Assembly: GCF_011058255.1 (NCBI RefSeq)
Contig: NZ_JAALFH010000065.1
Span: 81,735-145,734 of the forward strand
DNA: 64,000 nt
From: Thioalkalivibrio sp. XN8
GTDB taxonomy: Bacteria; Pseudomonadota; Gammaproteobacteria; Steroidobacterales; XN24
Direction of reading: 5' to 3'
The translations under genes and the position numbers were made by a program. Shown here in pieces: positions 55,655-64,000 of the stretch. Each line of letters starts with the position of its first letter. The stretch's first letter is position 1. Below the pieces are notes generated by a model that was not told the DNA's origin, did no database searches, and saw only the letters and a list, made by a program, of their open reading frames with translations.

Positions 55655-56863
55655 TCAGTCGCGCTCGAGAATCGTGGCGGTGCCCATGCCGGCGCCTACG
55701 CAGAGGTTCACCAGCCCGGTCGCCAGGTCGCGCCGCTCCATCTCGTCGAGCAGCGTGCCCATCACCATCGCGCCGGTGGCCCCGAGCGGATGGCCGAGTG
55801 CGATCGCGCCCCCGTTGACGTTGATCTGCTCGTGCGGCACCTCGAGCTGCTGCATGTAGCGCAGCACCACGGAGGCGAAGGCCTCGTTCAGCTCGAACAG
55901 GTCGATGTCGCTGCGCTTCATCTTCGCCCGCTCCAGCGCCTTCAGCGCCGAGGGCGCCGGACCCGTCAGCATGATGGTCGGCTCGCTGCCCACCGAGGCG
56001 AAGGCCCGCACCCGGGCGCGCGGCTCCAGGCCGAGGTGCTCGGCCATCGGCTTGCTGGCGACCAGCACGGCGGCGGCGCCGTCCACGATGCCGCTGGAGT
56101 TGCCGCCGGTGTGCACATGATTGATCCGCTCCACGTCCGGGTAGCGCTGCAGCGCCACGGCGTCGAAGCCGGCCTGCTGGCCGGGAATCTCGAAGGCAGC
56201 CTTCAGCCCGGCCAGGCCCTCGAGCGTGGTGTCGGGCCGCATGTGCTCGTCGTGGTCCAGCACCACCTGGCCGAGGCGATCGCGCACCGGCATGACGGAC
56301 TGGGCGAAGCGGCCGCCCTGCCAGGCCGCGGCGGCCCGGCGCTGGCTCTCCAGCGCGTAGGCGTCGCAATCCTCGCGGCTGATGCCGTAGCGCGTGGCGA
56401 TCAGGTCGGCGCTGATGCCCTGCGGCACGAAGTGGGTATGCCACGCCACCTGCGGGTCGGTGGCCATGGCGCCGCCGTCCGAGCCCATCGGGATGCGCGA
56501 CATCGACTCCACGCCGCCGGCGACCACCAGGTCGGCCTGGCCCGACATGACCAGCGCGGCCGCGGTGTTCACGGCCTCCAGCCCCGAGGCGCAGAAGCGG
56601 TTGATCTGCTTGCCCGGCACGCCCTCGTCGTAGCCGGCGTTGAGCGCCGCCACGCGGGCGATGTTTGCGCCCTGCTCGCCGACCGGGGCGACGCAGCCCA
56701 TGATGACGTCCTCGACGAAGGCGGTGTCGAGCTGGTTGCGGTCCCGCAGGGCCTGCAGGACCTGGGTGAGCAATTCGATCGGCGTGATCCCGTGCAGGGC
56801 GCCGCTGGGCTTGCCGCGGCCGCGCGGCGTGCGCACGTGGTCGAGGATGTAGGCGTCGGTCAT
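55655..56863 (-). CDS. Acetyl-CoA C-acyltransferase (thiolase)
   Basis: 402 aa, thiolytic cleavage of 3-ketoacyl-CoA. Seen: nucleophilic Cys in [12 protein letters not shown], the adenine loop region, HPLGATGA with its catalytic His ([14 protein letters not shown]), and the second Cys in [11 protein letters not shown]. It is the first gene of the eight-gene minus-strand operon. The ATG at 56863 begins [15 protein letters not shown]; the open frame upstream runs through the promoter region and is ignored. Confidence 0.94.
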   Translation of the reverse strand: MTDAYILDHVRTPRGRGKPSGALHGITPIELLTQVLQALRDRNQLDTAFVEDVIMGCVAPVGEQGANIARVAALNAGYDEGVPGKQINRFCASGLEAVNTAAALVMSGQADLVVAGGVESMSRIPMGSDGGAMATDPQVAWHTHFVPQGISADLIATRYGISREDCDAYALESQRRAAAAWQGGRFAQSVMPVRDRLGQVVLDHDEHMRPDTTLEGLAGLKAAFEIPGQQAGFDAVALQRYPDVERINHVHTGGNSSGIVDGAAAVLVASKPMAEHLGLEPRARVRAFASVGSEPTIMLTGPAPSALKALERAKMKRSDIDLFELNEAFASVVLRYMQQLEVPHEQINVNGGAIALGHPLGATGAMVMGTLLDEMERRDLATGLVNLCVGAGMGTATILERD

Positions 56864-56954
56864 GACTCGCTGTCCCGTGTGGTGGGCGCCGACGCACGCG
56901 ACCTCGGGATCGCGCCGCAGGCGACTGGGCGATGGGCTGAGCCGCAGACCCATG

Positions 56955-56976
56955 GAGTCATACGGCCGTTTGACTC
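56955..56976. promoter_or_regulatory. Near-perfect 22-bp palindrome upstream of the acyl-CoA degradation operon
   Basis: Arms GAGTCA and TGACTC flank TACGGCCGTT; only one of the eleven pairs mismatches. It lies directly downstream of a minus-strand TATAAT, where a repressor would block transcription. Its core, CATAC-N4-GTTTG, is one base from the CAAAC-N4-GTTTG-type sites of PsrA/FadR TetR-family fatty-acid regulators. Confidence 0.6.
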
Positions 56977-56990
56977 GCCCATTATAGACA

Positions 56991-56996
56991 CGGAGG
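56991..56996 (-). promoter_or_regulatory. Consensus -10 box (TATAAT) for the thiolase operon
   Basis: Minus-strand TATAAT, 127 bp before the thiolase ATG and 14 bp upstream of the palindrome. The expected -35 region (57014-57019) is GC-rich and unconvincing. The remaining 56864-57088 gap holds no gene. Confidence 0.5.
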
Positions 56997-57088
56997 CCGC
57001 CGGCCCGCAGGCCCCTTGCCGGCGCCTGCCCGAGGTTGCCCGGCCTCGACGCGAAGGGTAACTTTGAGTGTTTCGGCGGGAGGTCATC

Positions 57089-57886
57089 TTGCGGATCGGC
57101 GTCTTCGATTCCGGCCTCGGCGGGCTGTCGGTGTTGCGCGAGATCCGGCGTGAAATGCCCGCCGCCTCGCTTCATTACGTCGCCGACTCGGCCTGGGTCC
57201 CCTACGGCCCGCGCGGCGAGGCGTTCATCCAGCGCCGCTCCCTGGCGCTGGCGGGGTTCCTCGTCGAGCACGGCGCCGACGTCGTCGTGGTGGCCTGCAA
57301 CACGGCGACGGCGGCTGCGGTGCCGTTGTTGCGGCAGTCGCTCGGCCTGCCCATCGTCGGCATGGAGCCCGCGGTCAAACCGGCCACGGCCGCCTCCCGG
57401 AACGGCCGGGTCGGCGTGCTGGCCACCGTCGGGACGCTGCAGAGCGCCCGCTTCGCGGCCCTGCTCGACCAGTTCAGCAGCAATATCGAGGTGCTCACCC
57501 GGGCCTGCCCCGGGCTGGTCGAGCAGGTCGAGGCCGCCGCGCTGGACACGCCGCGCACCCGCGCGCTGGTGGAGCAGTACACCGCGCCCCTGCTGCGGGC
57601 CGGCATCGACACGCTGGTGCTCGGCTGCACGCACTTCGTCTTCCTCCGGCCCCTGATCGAGGCCGTGGCCGGGCCGGAGGTCACGGTGATCGACACCGGC
57701 GCCGCCGTGGCGCGCCAGGTGCGGCTGGTGGCCGGCTGCCTGGAGGGGGCCGGCGACCGGGCCGGCGGCGTCGAGTTCTGGACCAGCGGCGACGCCGAAC
57801 ACCTGGCCGCACCGCTGAACGCATTGTGGGGCGAGCGCGTCGCGCTCAACAGCCTCCCCGGCGAGTACGTCGGGCAGAGCGCCTGA
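57089..57886 (+). CDS. murI: Glutamate racemase
   Basis: 265 aa from TTG at 57089, supplying D-glutamate for peptidoglycan. Seen: [15 protein letters not shown] (catalytic Asp), ADSAWVPYG, the first catalytic Cys in [11 protein letters not shown], and the second in [11 protein letters not shown]. The TTG is preferred because GGGAGG stands 5 nt before it and the conserved IGVFDSG begins two residues later; an alternative GTG at 57068 adds seven residues. The stop is 10 bp from the convergent HerA-like gene. Confidence 0.93.
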   Translation: MRIGVFDSGLGGLSVLREIRREMPAASLHYVADSAWVPYGPRGEAFIQRRSLALAGFLVEHGADVVVVACNTATAAAVPLLRQSLGLPIVGMEPAVKPATAASRNGRVGVLATVGTLQSARFAALLDQFSSNIEVLTRACPGLVEQVEAAALDTPRTRALVEQYTAPLLRAGIDTLVLGCTHFVFLRPLIEAVAGPEVTVIDTGAAVARQVRLVAGCLEGAGDRAGGVEFWTSGDAEHLAAPLNALWGERVALNSLPGEYVGQSA

Positions 57887-57896
57887 GCCGGAGCCC

Positions 57897-59396
57897 TCAG
57901 CGGCCCTTGCTGAGCGAGCCGAGCAGCCCCCGCAGCAGCGAGCGGCCGAGGCTGCGGCCCAGCTGGCTGCTCATGCTGCGCACCGCACTCTTGGTCGCCG
58001 CTTCCACGTAACCCTGGCGGCTGCTCCGCCGGGGCTGCCGGGCCTTTTCCGCCTTCGCCGCGGCCTCGGCCGCGGCCCGCTCGGCGGCCGCCTGCTCCGC
58101 TGCCGCCGCTGCCTGCTCGGCCCGCGCCGACAGGATCTCGTAGGCCGACTCGCGATTCACCGCCTGGTCATAGAGCCCGCCGACCGGGCTCCGGCTGCGG
58201 ACCACCGCCCGCTCCTCCTCGGTGATCGGCCCGATGCGGGAGCAGGGCGGACGGACCAGGCAGCGCTGGACCACGCCCGGCACGCCCTTCGCTTCCAGCA
58301 CCGAGACCAGCGCCTCGCCCACGCCCAGCTGGGTGATGGCCGTCTCAGTATCCAGCGCCGGGTTCTGGCGGAAAGTCGTTGCCGCCGCGCGCACCGCCTT
58401 CTGGTCGCGCGGCGTAAAGGCGCGCAGGGCATGCTGGACGCGATTACCCAGCTGGCCCAGCACCGGGTCGGGCAGGTCGAGCGGGCTCTGGGTGACGAAC
58501 CAGACCCCGACGCCCTTGGAGCGGACCAGCCGCACCACCTGCTCGACCTTGTCGACCAGGGCCGGCGGCGCGTGATCGAACAGCAGGTGGGCCTCGTCGA
58601 AGAAGAACACCAGCTTCGGCAGCGGCGGGTCGCCCACCTCCGGCAGCTGCTCGAACAGCTCGGCCAGCAGCCACAGCAGGCAGGTGGCGTAGACCCGCGG
58701 CGAGTGGAACAGCTCGCGCGCGTCCAGCACGTTGATGATCCCCCGGCCCGACAGGTCGGTCCGCATCAGGTCCTCGAGCTTGAGCGCCGGCTCGCCGAAG
58801 AAGGCGTCGCCGCCCTGGGACTCCAGCGCCAGCAGGCGGCGCTGGATGGCGCCGATGGACGCACCGGTGATACGGCCAAAGCGCGTCGAGATTTCTTTCT
58901 GGTGTTCGGCCGCGTAATTCAGCAGCGCGCGCAGGTCCGGGATGTCGAGCAGCAGCAGCCCCTCCTCGTCCGCCAGGCGGAACACCACCTGCAACACGCC
59001 CTCCTGGGTGTCGTTCAGCTCCAGCAGACGGCCCAGCAGCATCGGCCCCATCTCGGAGACGGTGGTGCGCAGGTGATGGCCGCCCTTGCCGAACACGTCC
59101 CAGAACACGACCGGCGAGGCGGCCAGCACCGGCGGCGCCATGCCGATGGTCGCCACGCGCTCGTCGATTTTCGGGTGCGGCTTGCCGGCCTGCGACAGTC
59201 CCGCCAGGTCGCCCTTGACGTCGGCCAGGAACACCGGCACGCCGCGGGCCGAGAAGGCCTCGGCCAGCACCTGGAGGGAAACCGTCTTGCCGGTGCCGGT
59301 GGCGCCGGCGATCAGGCCGTGGCGGTTCGCGTAACGGGGGTCCAGCGCGACCTGCGTGCCGCCGCCGCCCCCGATCAGGATGTGCTCGATAGTCAA
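57897..59396 (-). CDS. HerA/DUF853-like P-loop ATPase (YjgR type)
   Basis: 499 aa. Seen: Walker [27 protein letters not shown], Walker [15 protein letters not shown] and the arginine/sensor segment [13 protein letters not shown]. The C-terminus has an Ala/Glu/Lys-rich coiled coil (residues 420-460) and a basic tail. The family is related to the HerA-FtsK DNA-translocating ATPases; its cellular role is unclear. The start is TTG at 59396 in a TTGA overlap with the MFS gene, with GAGGAG 8 nt upstream. Confidence 0.87.
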   Translation of the reverse strand: MTIEHILIGGGGGTQVALDPRYANRHGLIAGATGTGKTVSLQVLAEAFSARGVPVFLADVKGDLAGLSQAGKPHPKIDERVATIGMAPPVLAASPVVFWDVFGKGGHHLRTTVSEMGPMLLGRLLELNDTQEGVLQVVFRLADEEGLLLLDIPDLRALLNYAAEHQKEISTRFGRITGASIGAIQRRLLALESQGGDAFFGEPALKLEDLMRTDLSGRGIINVLDARELFHSPRVYATCLLWLLAELFEQLPEVGDPPLPKLVFFFDEAHLLFDHAPPALVDKVEQVVRLVRSKGVGVWFVTQSPLDLPDPVLGQLGNRVQHALRAFTPRDQKAVRAAATTFRQNPALDTETAITQLGVGEALVSVLEAKGVPGVVQRCLVRPPCSRIGPITEEERAVVRSRSPVGGLYDQAVNRESAYEILSARAEQAAAAAEQAAAERAAAEAAAKAEKARQPRRSSRQGYVEAATKSAVRSMSSQLGRSLGRSLLRGLLGSLSKGR

Positions 59397-60718
59397 CTCG
59401 CTGGCTCCTCTCGCGTCACTTCATCCAGGCGGCCGGCGCCCGCGGCGCCGGCCAGGGCAACCAGGCCCAGCAGGCCGATGGTCGGGGCGATGCCGATCAC
59501 GCCGGCAACGATACCGAACACGCCGCCGGCCAGCAGCACCGCGCCGATGGCCGTGTTGCTCACCGCCACGTAGGTGGCCCGGGTCTCCATCGTCGCCATG
59601 TCCACCAGGTAGGTCTTGCGGCCGATGCGCACGCCGGCGTGCGCGATGCCGATCAGGAAAAAGGCCCCGACCACGACGATGCCGGCGGGCAGGATGGGGG
59701 CCCCGGCCATGTGCCAACCCGCCACCGCCAGGCTCAGCACGCCGGCGAACACGGCGGCGAGGCGCAGCACGTCGCGGCTCGAGCGGTCGGCCATCCGGCC
59801 CCAGAACCCGGAGCTGACCGTGGCCGCGACCCCCGCGGCGACCAGCAGGGCGCCCAGCCCGCCGAGGCCCGTATCGGACGCTTCGCGGGCCAGGGCGGCG
59901 TAGAACGGCACCAGCAGGGCGGTGGACACCAGCAGGGCCCGGGTGATGACGAAACGCCGGAACGGCGCGTCCGTGCGCAGGATCGCCAGGCTGCGCAGGG
60001 CATCGCGCCCGGCGTTCCCGCCGCCGGCGGTAGCGCCGGGCGCCTCCCGCAGGCCGGCAAAGAAGGCAGCCGCCAGCAGCCAGAGGCCGGCGGCGAGCAG
60101 CAGCAGCCCGGCCGCCCCGGCCGCGCCGCCGGCGCCGCCCCGCCACTGCAGCCAGGCGCCCACCGCCACCGTGACGAGGCCGGCCGCCGCGGTGGCGTAG
60201 CCCGTGAGCGTGCCCCGGCGCGTTTTCGACACCGTCTTGCCCATCACGTCCTTGGCCGCGACGGAGCCGACGCCGCGCGCCAGGCTGAACACCGCCAGCA
60301 GGCCGACCACCGCCCAGCCGGCCGCAGCACCTTCGAGCAGCAGCGCGGCTGCCGCCATCGCGGCGACGCACAGGGCCTGCGCCACCGCGCCGCCGACCCA
60401 GAACCACTTGCGCACCGCGCGGGCGCGGATCGCCGCCGCCACGAACAGCTGCGGCAACAACACCAGCGACTCGCGCAGCGGCACCAGCAGGCCGATAAAG
60501 AACGCCGGTGCGCCCGCCGCCGCCAGCAACCAGGGCAATACCAGCTTGGCGCTCGCCAGCTCGTCGCCGATCTTGTTGCACACGTAGGCGCCGAGCTGCA
60601 GGAAAAAATTCACCGGCTGGTCGTTGCAGGCCGCGTCCGGGATGTCCCGGCAGACCCGTGCGTCCTCGTCGCCGGTGACGAGGTCGTACAGTGAGCCGGC
60701 GAGTTCCGCTCGCCTCAC
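59393..60718 (-). CDS. Major facilitator superfamily transporter
   Basis: 441-aa integral membrane protein with about 12 hydrophobic segments; residues 70-430 are almost continuously Ala/Leu/Val/Gly-rich with short basic loops ([28 protein letters not shown]). The first 60 residues are soluble and include a Cys-containing stretch ([17 protein letters not shown]). The substrate is unknown. The GTG at 60718 overlaps the tyrA stop (GTGA) and follows GAGGGG; an upstream ATG at 60742 lacks a ribosome-binding site. Confidence 0.85.
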   Translation of the reverse strand: MRRAELAGSLYDLVTGDEDARVCRDIPDAACNDQPVNFFLQLGAYVCNKIGDELASAKLVLPWLLAAAGAPAFFIGLLVPLRESLVLLPQLFVAAAIRARAVRKWFWVGGAVAQALCVAAMAAAALLLEGAAAGWAVVGLLAVFSLARGVGSVAAKDVMGKTVSKTRRGTLTGYATAAAGLVTVAVGAWLQWRGGAGGAAGAAGLLLLAAGLWLLAAAFFAGLREAPGATAGGGNAGRDALRSLAILRTDAPFRRFVITRALLVSTALLVPFYAALAREASDTGLGGLGALLVAAGVAATVSSGFWGRMADRSSRDVLRLAAVFAGVLSLAVAGWHMAGAPILPAGIVVVGAFFLIGIAHAGVRIGRKTYLVDMATMETRATYVAVSNTAIGAVLLAGGVFGIVAGVIGIAPTIGLLGLVALAGAAGAGRLDEVTREEPAS

Positions 60719-61821
60719 CCGGACCCCTCGGCCAGGTAACATGCGCCCGTCCGCATCAGGGCCGTGAAGCCGGCCGCGTCACCCGCGGCCACGGCCTGCT
60801 CCACCCGGGCCGCCGCCGCCGCCAGGGCCGCCACCGGCTCGTGGCCGTGGGGATTGAGCGACTGGATTTCGAAGTAGAGCTCCGGGTTTTCCGCCGCCAC
60901 CCGCGTAGCCACCTTGAGCTGCGCGCCGAAGGTCGTGCTGGCGAAGCCCGCCAGCTCGTCGATCGGCCGCCCGCTGGCCGCCAGGGCGGTGAAGAAGGCG
61001 ATGTTCGCCGCGTGCGACAGGCCGAGCACCCAGGCCACCAGCCGGTCGTGCTGCTCTAGCGTCATCTCGGCCAGGCTCGCCGAGGTCTGTTCGAACAGGG
61101 CCCGCGCCTGGCCGAGCGCCGCGGGCGCGCCGATGTCGACCAGGATCACGTGCCGCCCGGCGAGCAGCCGGACGTCGGGCCCGAACATCGGGTGGATCGA
61201 GGCGACGGCGATCCCGGCCTCGCGCAGGCGGTGCAGGGCCGCGGCCACCGGCGCCTTGATGGAGCCGATCTCGATGACCAGGCCGCTCGGCTGCAGCACC
61301 GCGAGCTCCTCCAGGATGGCGGCCGTGGCCGCCAGCGGCGCCGCGACGACCACCAGTTCGGCAGTGCGCGCGGGCCCGCGCCAGTCTTCGTGCCAGGGAA
61401 GTCCCGCGACCTCGCCCGCGGGGTCGGACACGCCTACGTCCCAGCCCTGCGTGGCGAGGAAGGAAGTGAACCAGCGTCCCATGCGGCCGGCGCCGCCGAT
61501 GACCAGCGCGCTGCGCCCGGCGCCGGCGCCCAGCGCGACCAGCCGGTCCCGCTCCTGGGTGGTGAGCGAGGCTTCGATCATGGCGCCCACCAGGCGTTCC
61601 CCCAGGTCCGGGTCCAGCCCGCGGCCGGCGGCTCGGGCGCGCGCCTGCTGGCGCACCTCGTGCTCGCGGGTGAAATCGCGCGTCGGCTGGCGCGAGCGTC
61701 GCTTCAGGCGACCGATCTCCGCCACGATCTCCTGGCGCCGCGCCGCCATGTCGATCAGCTCGCCGTCGATGCCGTCCAGTTCGGCCCGAAGCCGGGCCAG
61801 CGTGGCCTGCGGATCGTCCAA
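60715..61821 (-). CDS. tyrA: Chorismate mutase-prephenate dehydrogenase (T-protein)
   Basis: 368 aa. The N-terminal AroQ chorismate mutase (residues 1-90: LRAELDGIDGELIDMAARRQEIVAEIG) is fused to a prephenate dehydrogenase with the NAD loop VIGGAGRMGRWF, the IHPMFGPDV active-site block and HAANIAFF. Typical length for the enteric-type TyrA, which makes 4-hydroxyphenylpyruvate for tyrosine. TTG at 61821 is chosen: GGGGAGGG lies upstream, and starting further up would run into the divergent CoA-transferase gene. An ATG at 61932 is the alternative. Confidence 0.9.
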   Translation of the reverse strand: MDDPQATLARLRAELDGIDGELIDMAARRQEIVAEIGRLKRRSRQPTRDFTREHEVRQQARARAAGRGLDPDLGERLVGAMIEASLTTQERDRLVALGAGAGRSALVIGGAGRMGRWFTSFLATQGWDVGVSDPAGEVAGLPWHEDWRGPARTAELVVVAAPLAATAAILEELAVLQPSGLVIEIGSIKAPVAAALHRLREAGIAVASIHPMFGPDVRLLAGRHVILVDIGAPAALGQARALFEQTSASLAEMTLEQHDRLVAWVLGLSHAANIAFFTALAASGRPIDELAGFASTTFGAQLKVATRVAAENPELYFEIQSLNPHGHEPVAALAAAAARVEQAVAAGDAAGFTALMRTGACYLAEGSG

Positions 61822-61894
61822 AGCCCCTGCCCTCCCCGATATCGTGGTTCGCCAGCATAGCCCAGCCTGCCGGCGTGAGGCATTATCCGGGTTT

Positions 61895-63604
61895 ATGCGC
61901 GTCAGCGAACGTATCGGGCTGGTCGGCCGCATCCTCTGGTGGCGGCTGAACTGGGAGCGGCGGGACCTCGATTACCGTCCGCCGGGTACGCTCGACCCGC
62001 GCTTCATGACCGCCCGGGAGGCGGCGGCCCTGGTGCCGGACGGCGCCTGCTGCCTGTCATCGGGCATGGCCGGCAACGCACGCTGCTCCACGCTGCTGTG
62101 GGCGATCCGCGAGCGCTTCGAGCGCGAGGGCCATCCCCGCGGCCTGACCTGGATCGCGGTCGGCGGCCAGGGGGGGCGCGGGCGGGCGCCGGGCTCGGTG
62201 GAGGAAGTGGGCCTGCCGGGCCTGCTCGAGCGCTTCGTCTCCGGCCATGTCGAAACCACCAAGGCGATGCTGGCCATGGCCGACGCCGGCCGGCTCGAGC
62301 TGCACGTGATGCCGCAGGGAGAAATGTGCTTCGCGCTCGAGGCGCAGGGCCAGGGCGGCGACGCGATCGAGAGCCGCACCGGCGTCGGCACTTTCCTCGA
62401 TCCGCGCTGCGGGCGCGGCTCGCCGGTCACGCCGGGCGCGCAGCTGCAGCTGATCGAGCCGGCGGGCGACAAACTGCGCTACCGGCTGCCGAAGCTGCAG
62501 GTGGCCGTGCTGGCCGCGCCCTGGGCCGATGCCGAGGGGAACGTCTACTTCCACGATGCCGCCACCATCACGGAGATGCGGGAGGCGGCGCGGGCGGCGC
62601 GCGCCAACGGCGGGCGCGTGCTGGTCACGGTGGCCGGCATCATTCCCGCAGACCCGGCGCGCATCAGCCTGCCGGCCGAACTGGTGGACGCGATCGCCGT
62701 CAATCCCCGCCAGGAGCAGACCATCCTTTCGCCGCAGCAAGGCTTCCTGCCGCTGTTCACGCCGGACGGCGACGGCGACGACGCGGCCGCGATCGAGAAG
62801 CTGCGCTTCATCAACCGCTTCCTCAAGCTGACCCCGGTGCGCGGCCCGATCGAATGCGCGCTGGCCCGGCTCGGCGCGCACGTGTTCGCGCAGGCGGTAC
62901 AGCCCCCCGCCGGCGTCAACATCGGCGTCGGCTTCGGCGAGGAGGTCTGTCGCGAGCTCTACCAGAGCCCGCTCCGGCCCGACCTGACCTTCACTACCGA
63001 GACCGGCGTCTACGGCGGCCTGCCGGCGCCCGGCATCTACTTCGGCGCCGCGGTGCACCCCGAGCGGCTGGAGAGCTCGGCCTGGGTCTTCCGCCACTAC
63101 CAGGACCATCTCGACGCGACGGTACTCGGCTTCCTCGAGGTCGACGCCACCGGCAACGTCAACGTGTCGCGCCGGGGACCGCGCTTCATGGACTACGTCG
63201 GGCCCGGCGGCCTGCCCAGCATCACGGCCAGCGCCCGGACCTGCCTGTTCGTCGGCACCTTCATGCAGGGTGCGAAGTGGGCGCTCGAGGACGGCCGCAT
63301 GGTGCTGCAGCAGGCCGGCCGGCCGAAGCTCGTCGACACGGTGTCCGAAGTCACCTTCAGCGGCCGCGAGGCGCTCAAGGCCGGCAAGCAGGTCTGGTAC
63401 GTGACCACCGTGGGCGCCTTCCGGCTCGGCGCCGACGGGCTGGTGCTGGAGATCGTCATGCCCGGCCTGGACGTGGAGCGGGACATTCGCCCGCATTGCG
63501 GGCTCCGTTTTGCCTTGCCCGAGGACGGTCCGCAGGTTGCGCCGGCGTCGGTGCTGACTGGAGAGAACTACCGGCTCACATGGGGCACGGGCGCCGGGGG
63601 CTGA
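61895..63604 (+). CDS. Family I CoA transferase (propionate CoA-transferase/YdiF-like)
   Basis: 569-aa single-chain protein carrying both CoA-transferase halves. Seen: [21 protein letters not shown] and [10 protein letters not shown] in the N-half, and the C-half active-site Glu in [14 protein letters not shown], which matches the ExGxxGG signature of propionate/acetoacetate CoA transferases. An N-terminal basic amphipathic extension (about 30 residues) precedes the domain. It would move CoA between acyl-CoA and an organic acid. The ribosome-binding site is weak. A ThDP-enzyme gene begins 13 bp downstream, suggesting a two-gene unit. Confidence 0.87.
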   Translation: MRVSERIGLVGRILWWRLNWERRDLDYRPPGTLDPRFMTAREAAALVPDGACCLSSGMAGNARCSTLLWAIRERFEREGHPRGLTWIAVGGQGGRGRAPGSVEEVGLPGLLERFVSGHVETTKAMLAMADAGRLELHVMPQGEMCFALEAQGQGGDAIESRTGVGTFLDPRCGRGSPVTPGAQLQLIEPAGDKLRYRLPKLQVAVLAAPWADAEGNVYFHDAATITEMREAARAARANGGRVLVTVAGIIPADPARISLPAELVDAIAVNPRQEQTILSPQQGFLPLFTPDGDGDDAAAIEKLRFINRFLKLTPVRGPIECALARLGAHVFAQAVQPPAGVNIGVGFGEEVCRELYQSPLRPDLTFTTETGVYGGLPAPGIYFGAAVHPERLESSAWVFRHYQDHLDATVLGFLEVDATGNVNVSRRGPRFMDYVGPGGLPSITASARTCLFVGTFMQGAKWALEDGRMVLQQAGRPKLVDTVSEVTFSGREALKAGKQVWYVTTVGAFRLGADGLVLEIVMPGLDVERDIRPHCGLRFALPEDGPQVAPASVLTGENYRLTWGTGAGG

Positions 63605-63617
63605 GGGGGAAAAGCAG

Positions 63618-64000
63618 ATGAACGGTGGCGCAAGAATCGCGCGGGTGCTGCACGATCGGGGCGTGCGGGAGATTTTCACCCTGTGCGGGGGCCATATTTC
63701 CCCCATCCTGGTCGAGGCCAAGCGCATCGGCATCCGAATCACGGACGTGCGCGACGAGGCCACCGCGGTATTCGCCGCCGACGCCCACGCGCGGCTCACC
63801 GGCACCCCCGGCGTGGCGGCCGTCACCGCCGGTCCGGGCCTGACCAACACCATCACGCCGCTGAAGAACGCCCAGCTGGCCCAATCGCCCGTACTCGTGT
63901 TCGGCGGGGCCACGGCGACGGCGCTGAAAAAGCGCGGCGCGCTGCAGGACATCGAGCAGATGCCGCTGATGGCCCCGCATGTGAAATATGCCCGCGCCGT
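63618..64000 (+). CDS. Thiamine-diphosphate enzyme, acetolactate-synthase/2-hydroxyacyl-CoA-lyase-like, 3' truncated
   Basis: 127 codons visible before the window ends. Seen: [21 protein letters not shown], the activating Glu in [30 protein letters not shown] and [12 protein letters not shown]. The GGH motif and overall pattern suit the ILVBL/2-hydroxyacyl-CoA lyase or oxalyl-CoA decarboxylase side of the family at least as well as acetolactate synthase. Being directly behind a CoA transferase favours an acyl-CoA substrate (inference). The ATG at 63618 follows GAGGGGGAAA. Confidence 0.85.
   Translation, partial: MNGGARIARVLHDRGVREIFTLCGGHISPILVEAKRIGIRITDVRDEATAVFAADAHARLTGTPGVAAVTAGPGLTNTITPLKNAQLAQSPVLVFGGATATALKKRGALQDIEQMPLMAPHVKYARA

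Overview
The window is a very G+C-rich, almost fully coding bacterial chromosome segment. It carries 53 protein genes, many translationally coupled, and no tRNA or rRNA genes, CRISPR arrays or insertion sequences. The gene content (SlyX, YceH, ZapE, Uup-type ABC-F, PdxH, GpmA, a chorismate mutase-prephenate dehydrogenase TyrA, and an NAD-glutamate dehydrogenase of about 180 kDa) points to a gammaproteobacterium. A Xanthomonadales/Nevskiales-like or related high-GC heterotrophic lineage is my inference, not a demonstrated placement.

Layout. Positions 1-12134 (+): a leucine-degradation operon (methylcrotonyl-CoA carboxylase beta [cut by the window edge], methylglutaconyl-CoA hydratase, carboxylase alpha, HMG-CoA lyase), then a 3-hydroxyacyl-CoA dehydrogenase, the electron-transfer flavoprotein chain (ETF-QO, EtfB, EtfA), acetoacetyl-CoA synthetase and ZapE. 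Positions 12107-24007 (-): two coupled CrcB fluoride channels, a secreted M14 peptidase, an FGGY kinase, a penicillin-acylase-type lipoprotein, a metzincin lipoprotein coupled to a small lipoprotein that repeats its C-terminal domain, and a phosphoribosyltransferase. Positions 24119-32550: mixed genes (alpha/beta hydrolase, a probable structured non-coding RNA, slyX, ABC-F, yceH, hotdog protein, pdxH, an orphan solute-binding protein, a GST). Positions 32623-37883: tyrosine catabolism (maiA, fah, hmgA, hppD) divergent from a MarR regulator with an obvious operator, then tryptophan 2,3-dioxygenase. Positions 38021-47715 (+): pyruvate dehydrogenase E1 alpha, E1 beta and E2, NAD-glutamate dehydrogenase, a NYN RNase-like protein and gpmA. 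Positions 47732-56863 (-): an eight-gene acyl-CoA degradation operon (thiolase, FadB-like protein, two crotonases, acyl-CoA dehydrogenase, nitronate-monooxygenase-like protein, alpha-methylacyl-CoA racemase-like CoA transferase, patatin) behind a TATAAT box and a near-perfect 22-bp palindrome. Positions 57089-64000: murI, a HerA-like ATPase, an MFS transporter, tyrA, a propionate-type CoA transferase, and the start of a thiamine-diphosphate enzyme.

Together the genes describe growth on protein and lipid. Secreted peptidases and an acylase sit near complete routes for leucine, tyrosine and acyl-CoA oxidation. Electrons from acyl-CoA dehydrogenases can pass through ETF and ETF-QO to quinone, and acetoacetate from leucine and tyrosine can be re-activated by AacS.

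The items I consider least explained are: (i) a candidate structured RNA of about 270 nt at 25118-25394 with its own promoter-like sequence and terminator; (ii) the metzincin lipoprotein and its detached-domain partner at 20165-23202; and (iii) the two operator-like palindromes at 36506 and 56955.
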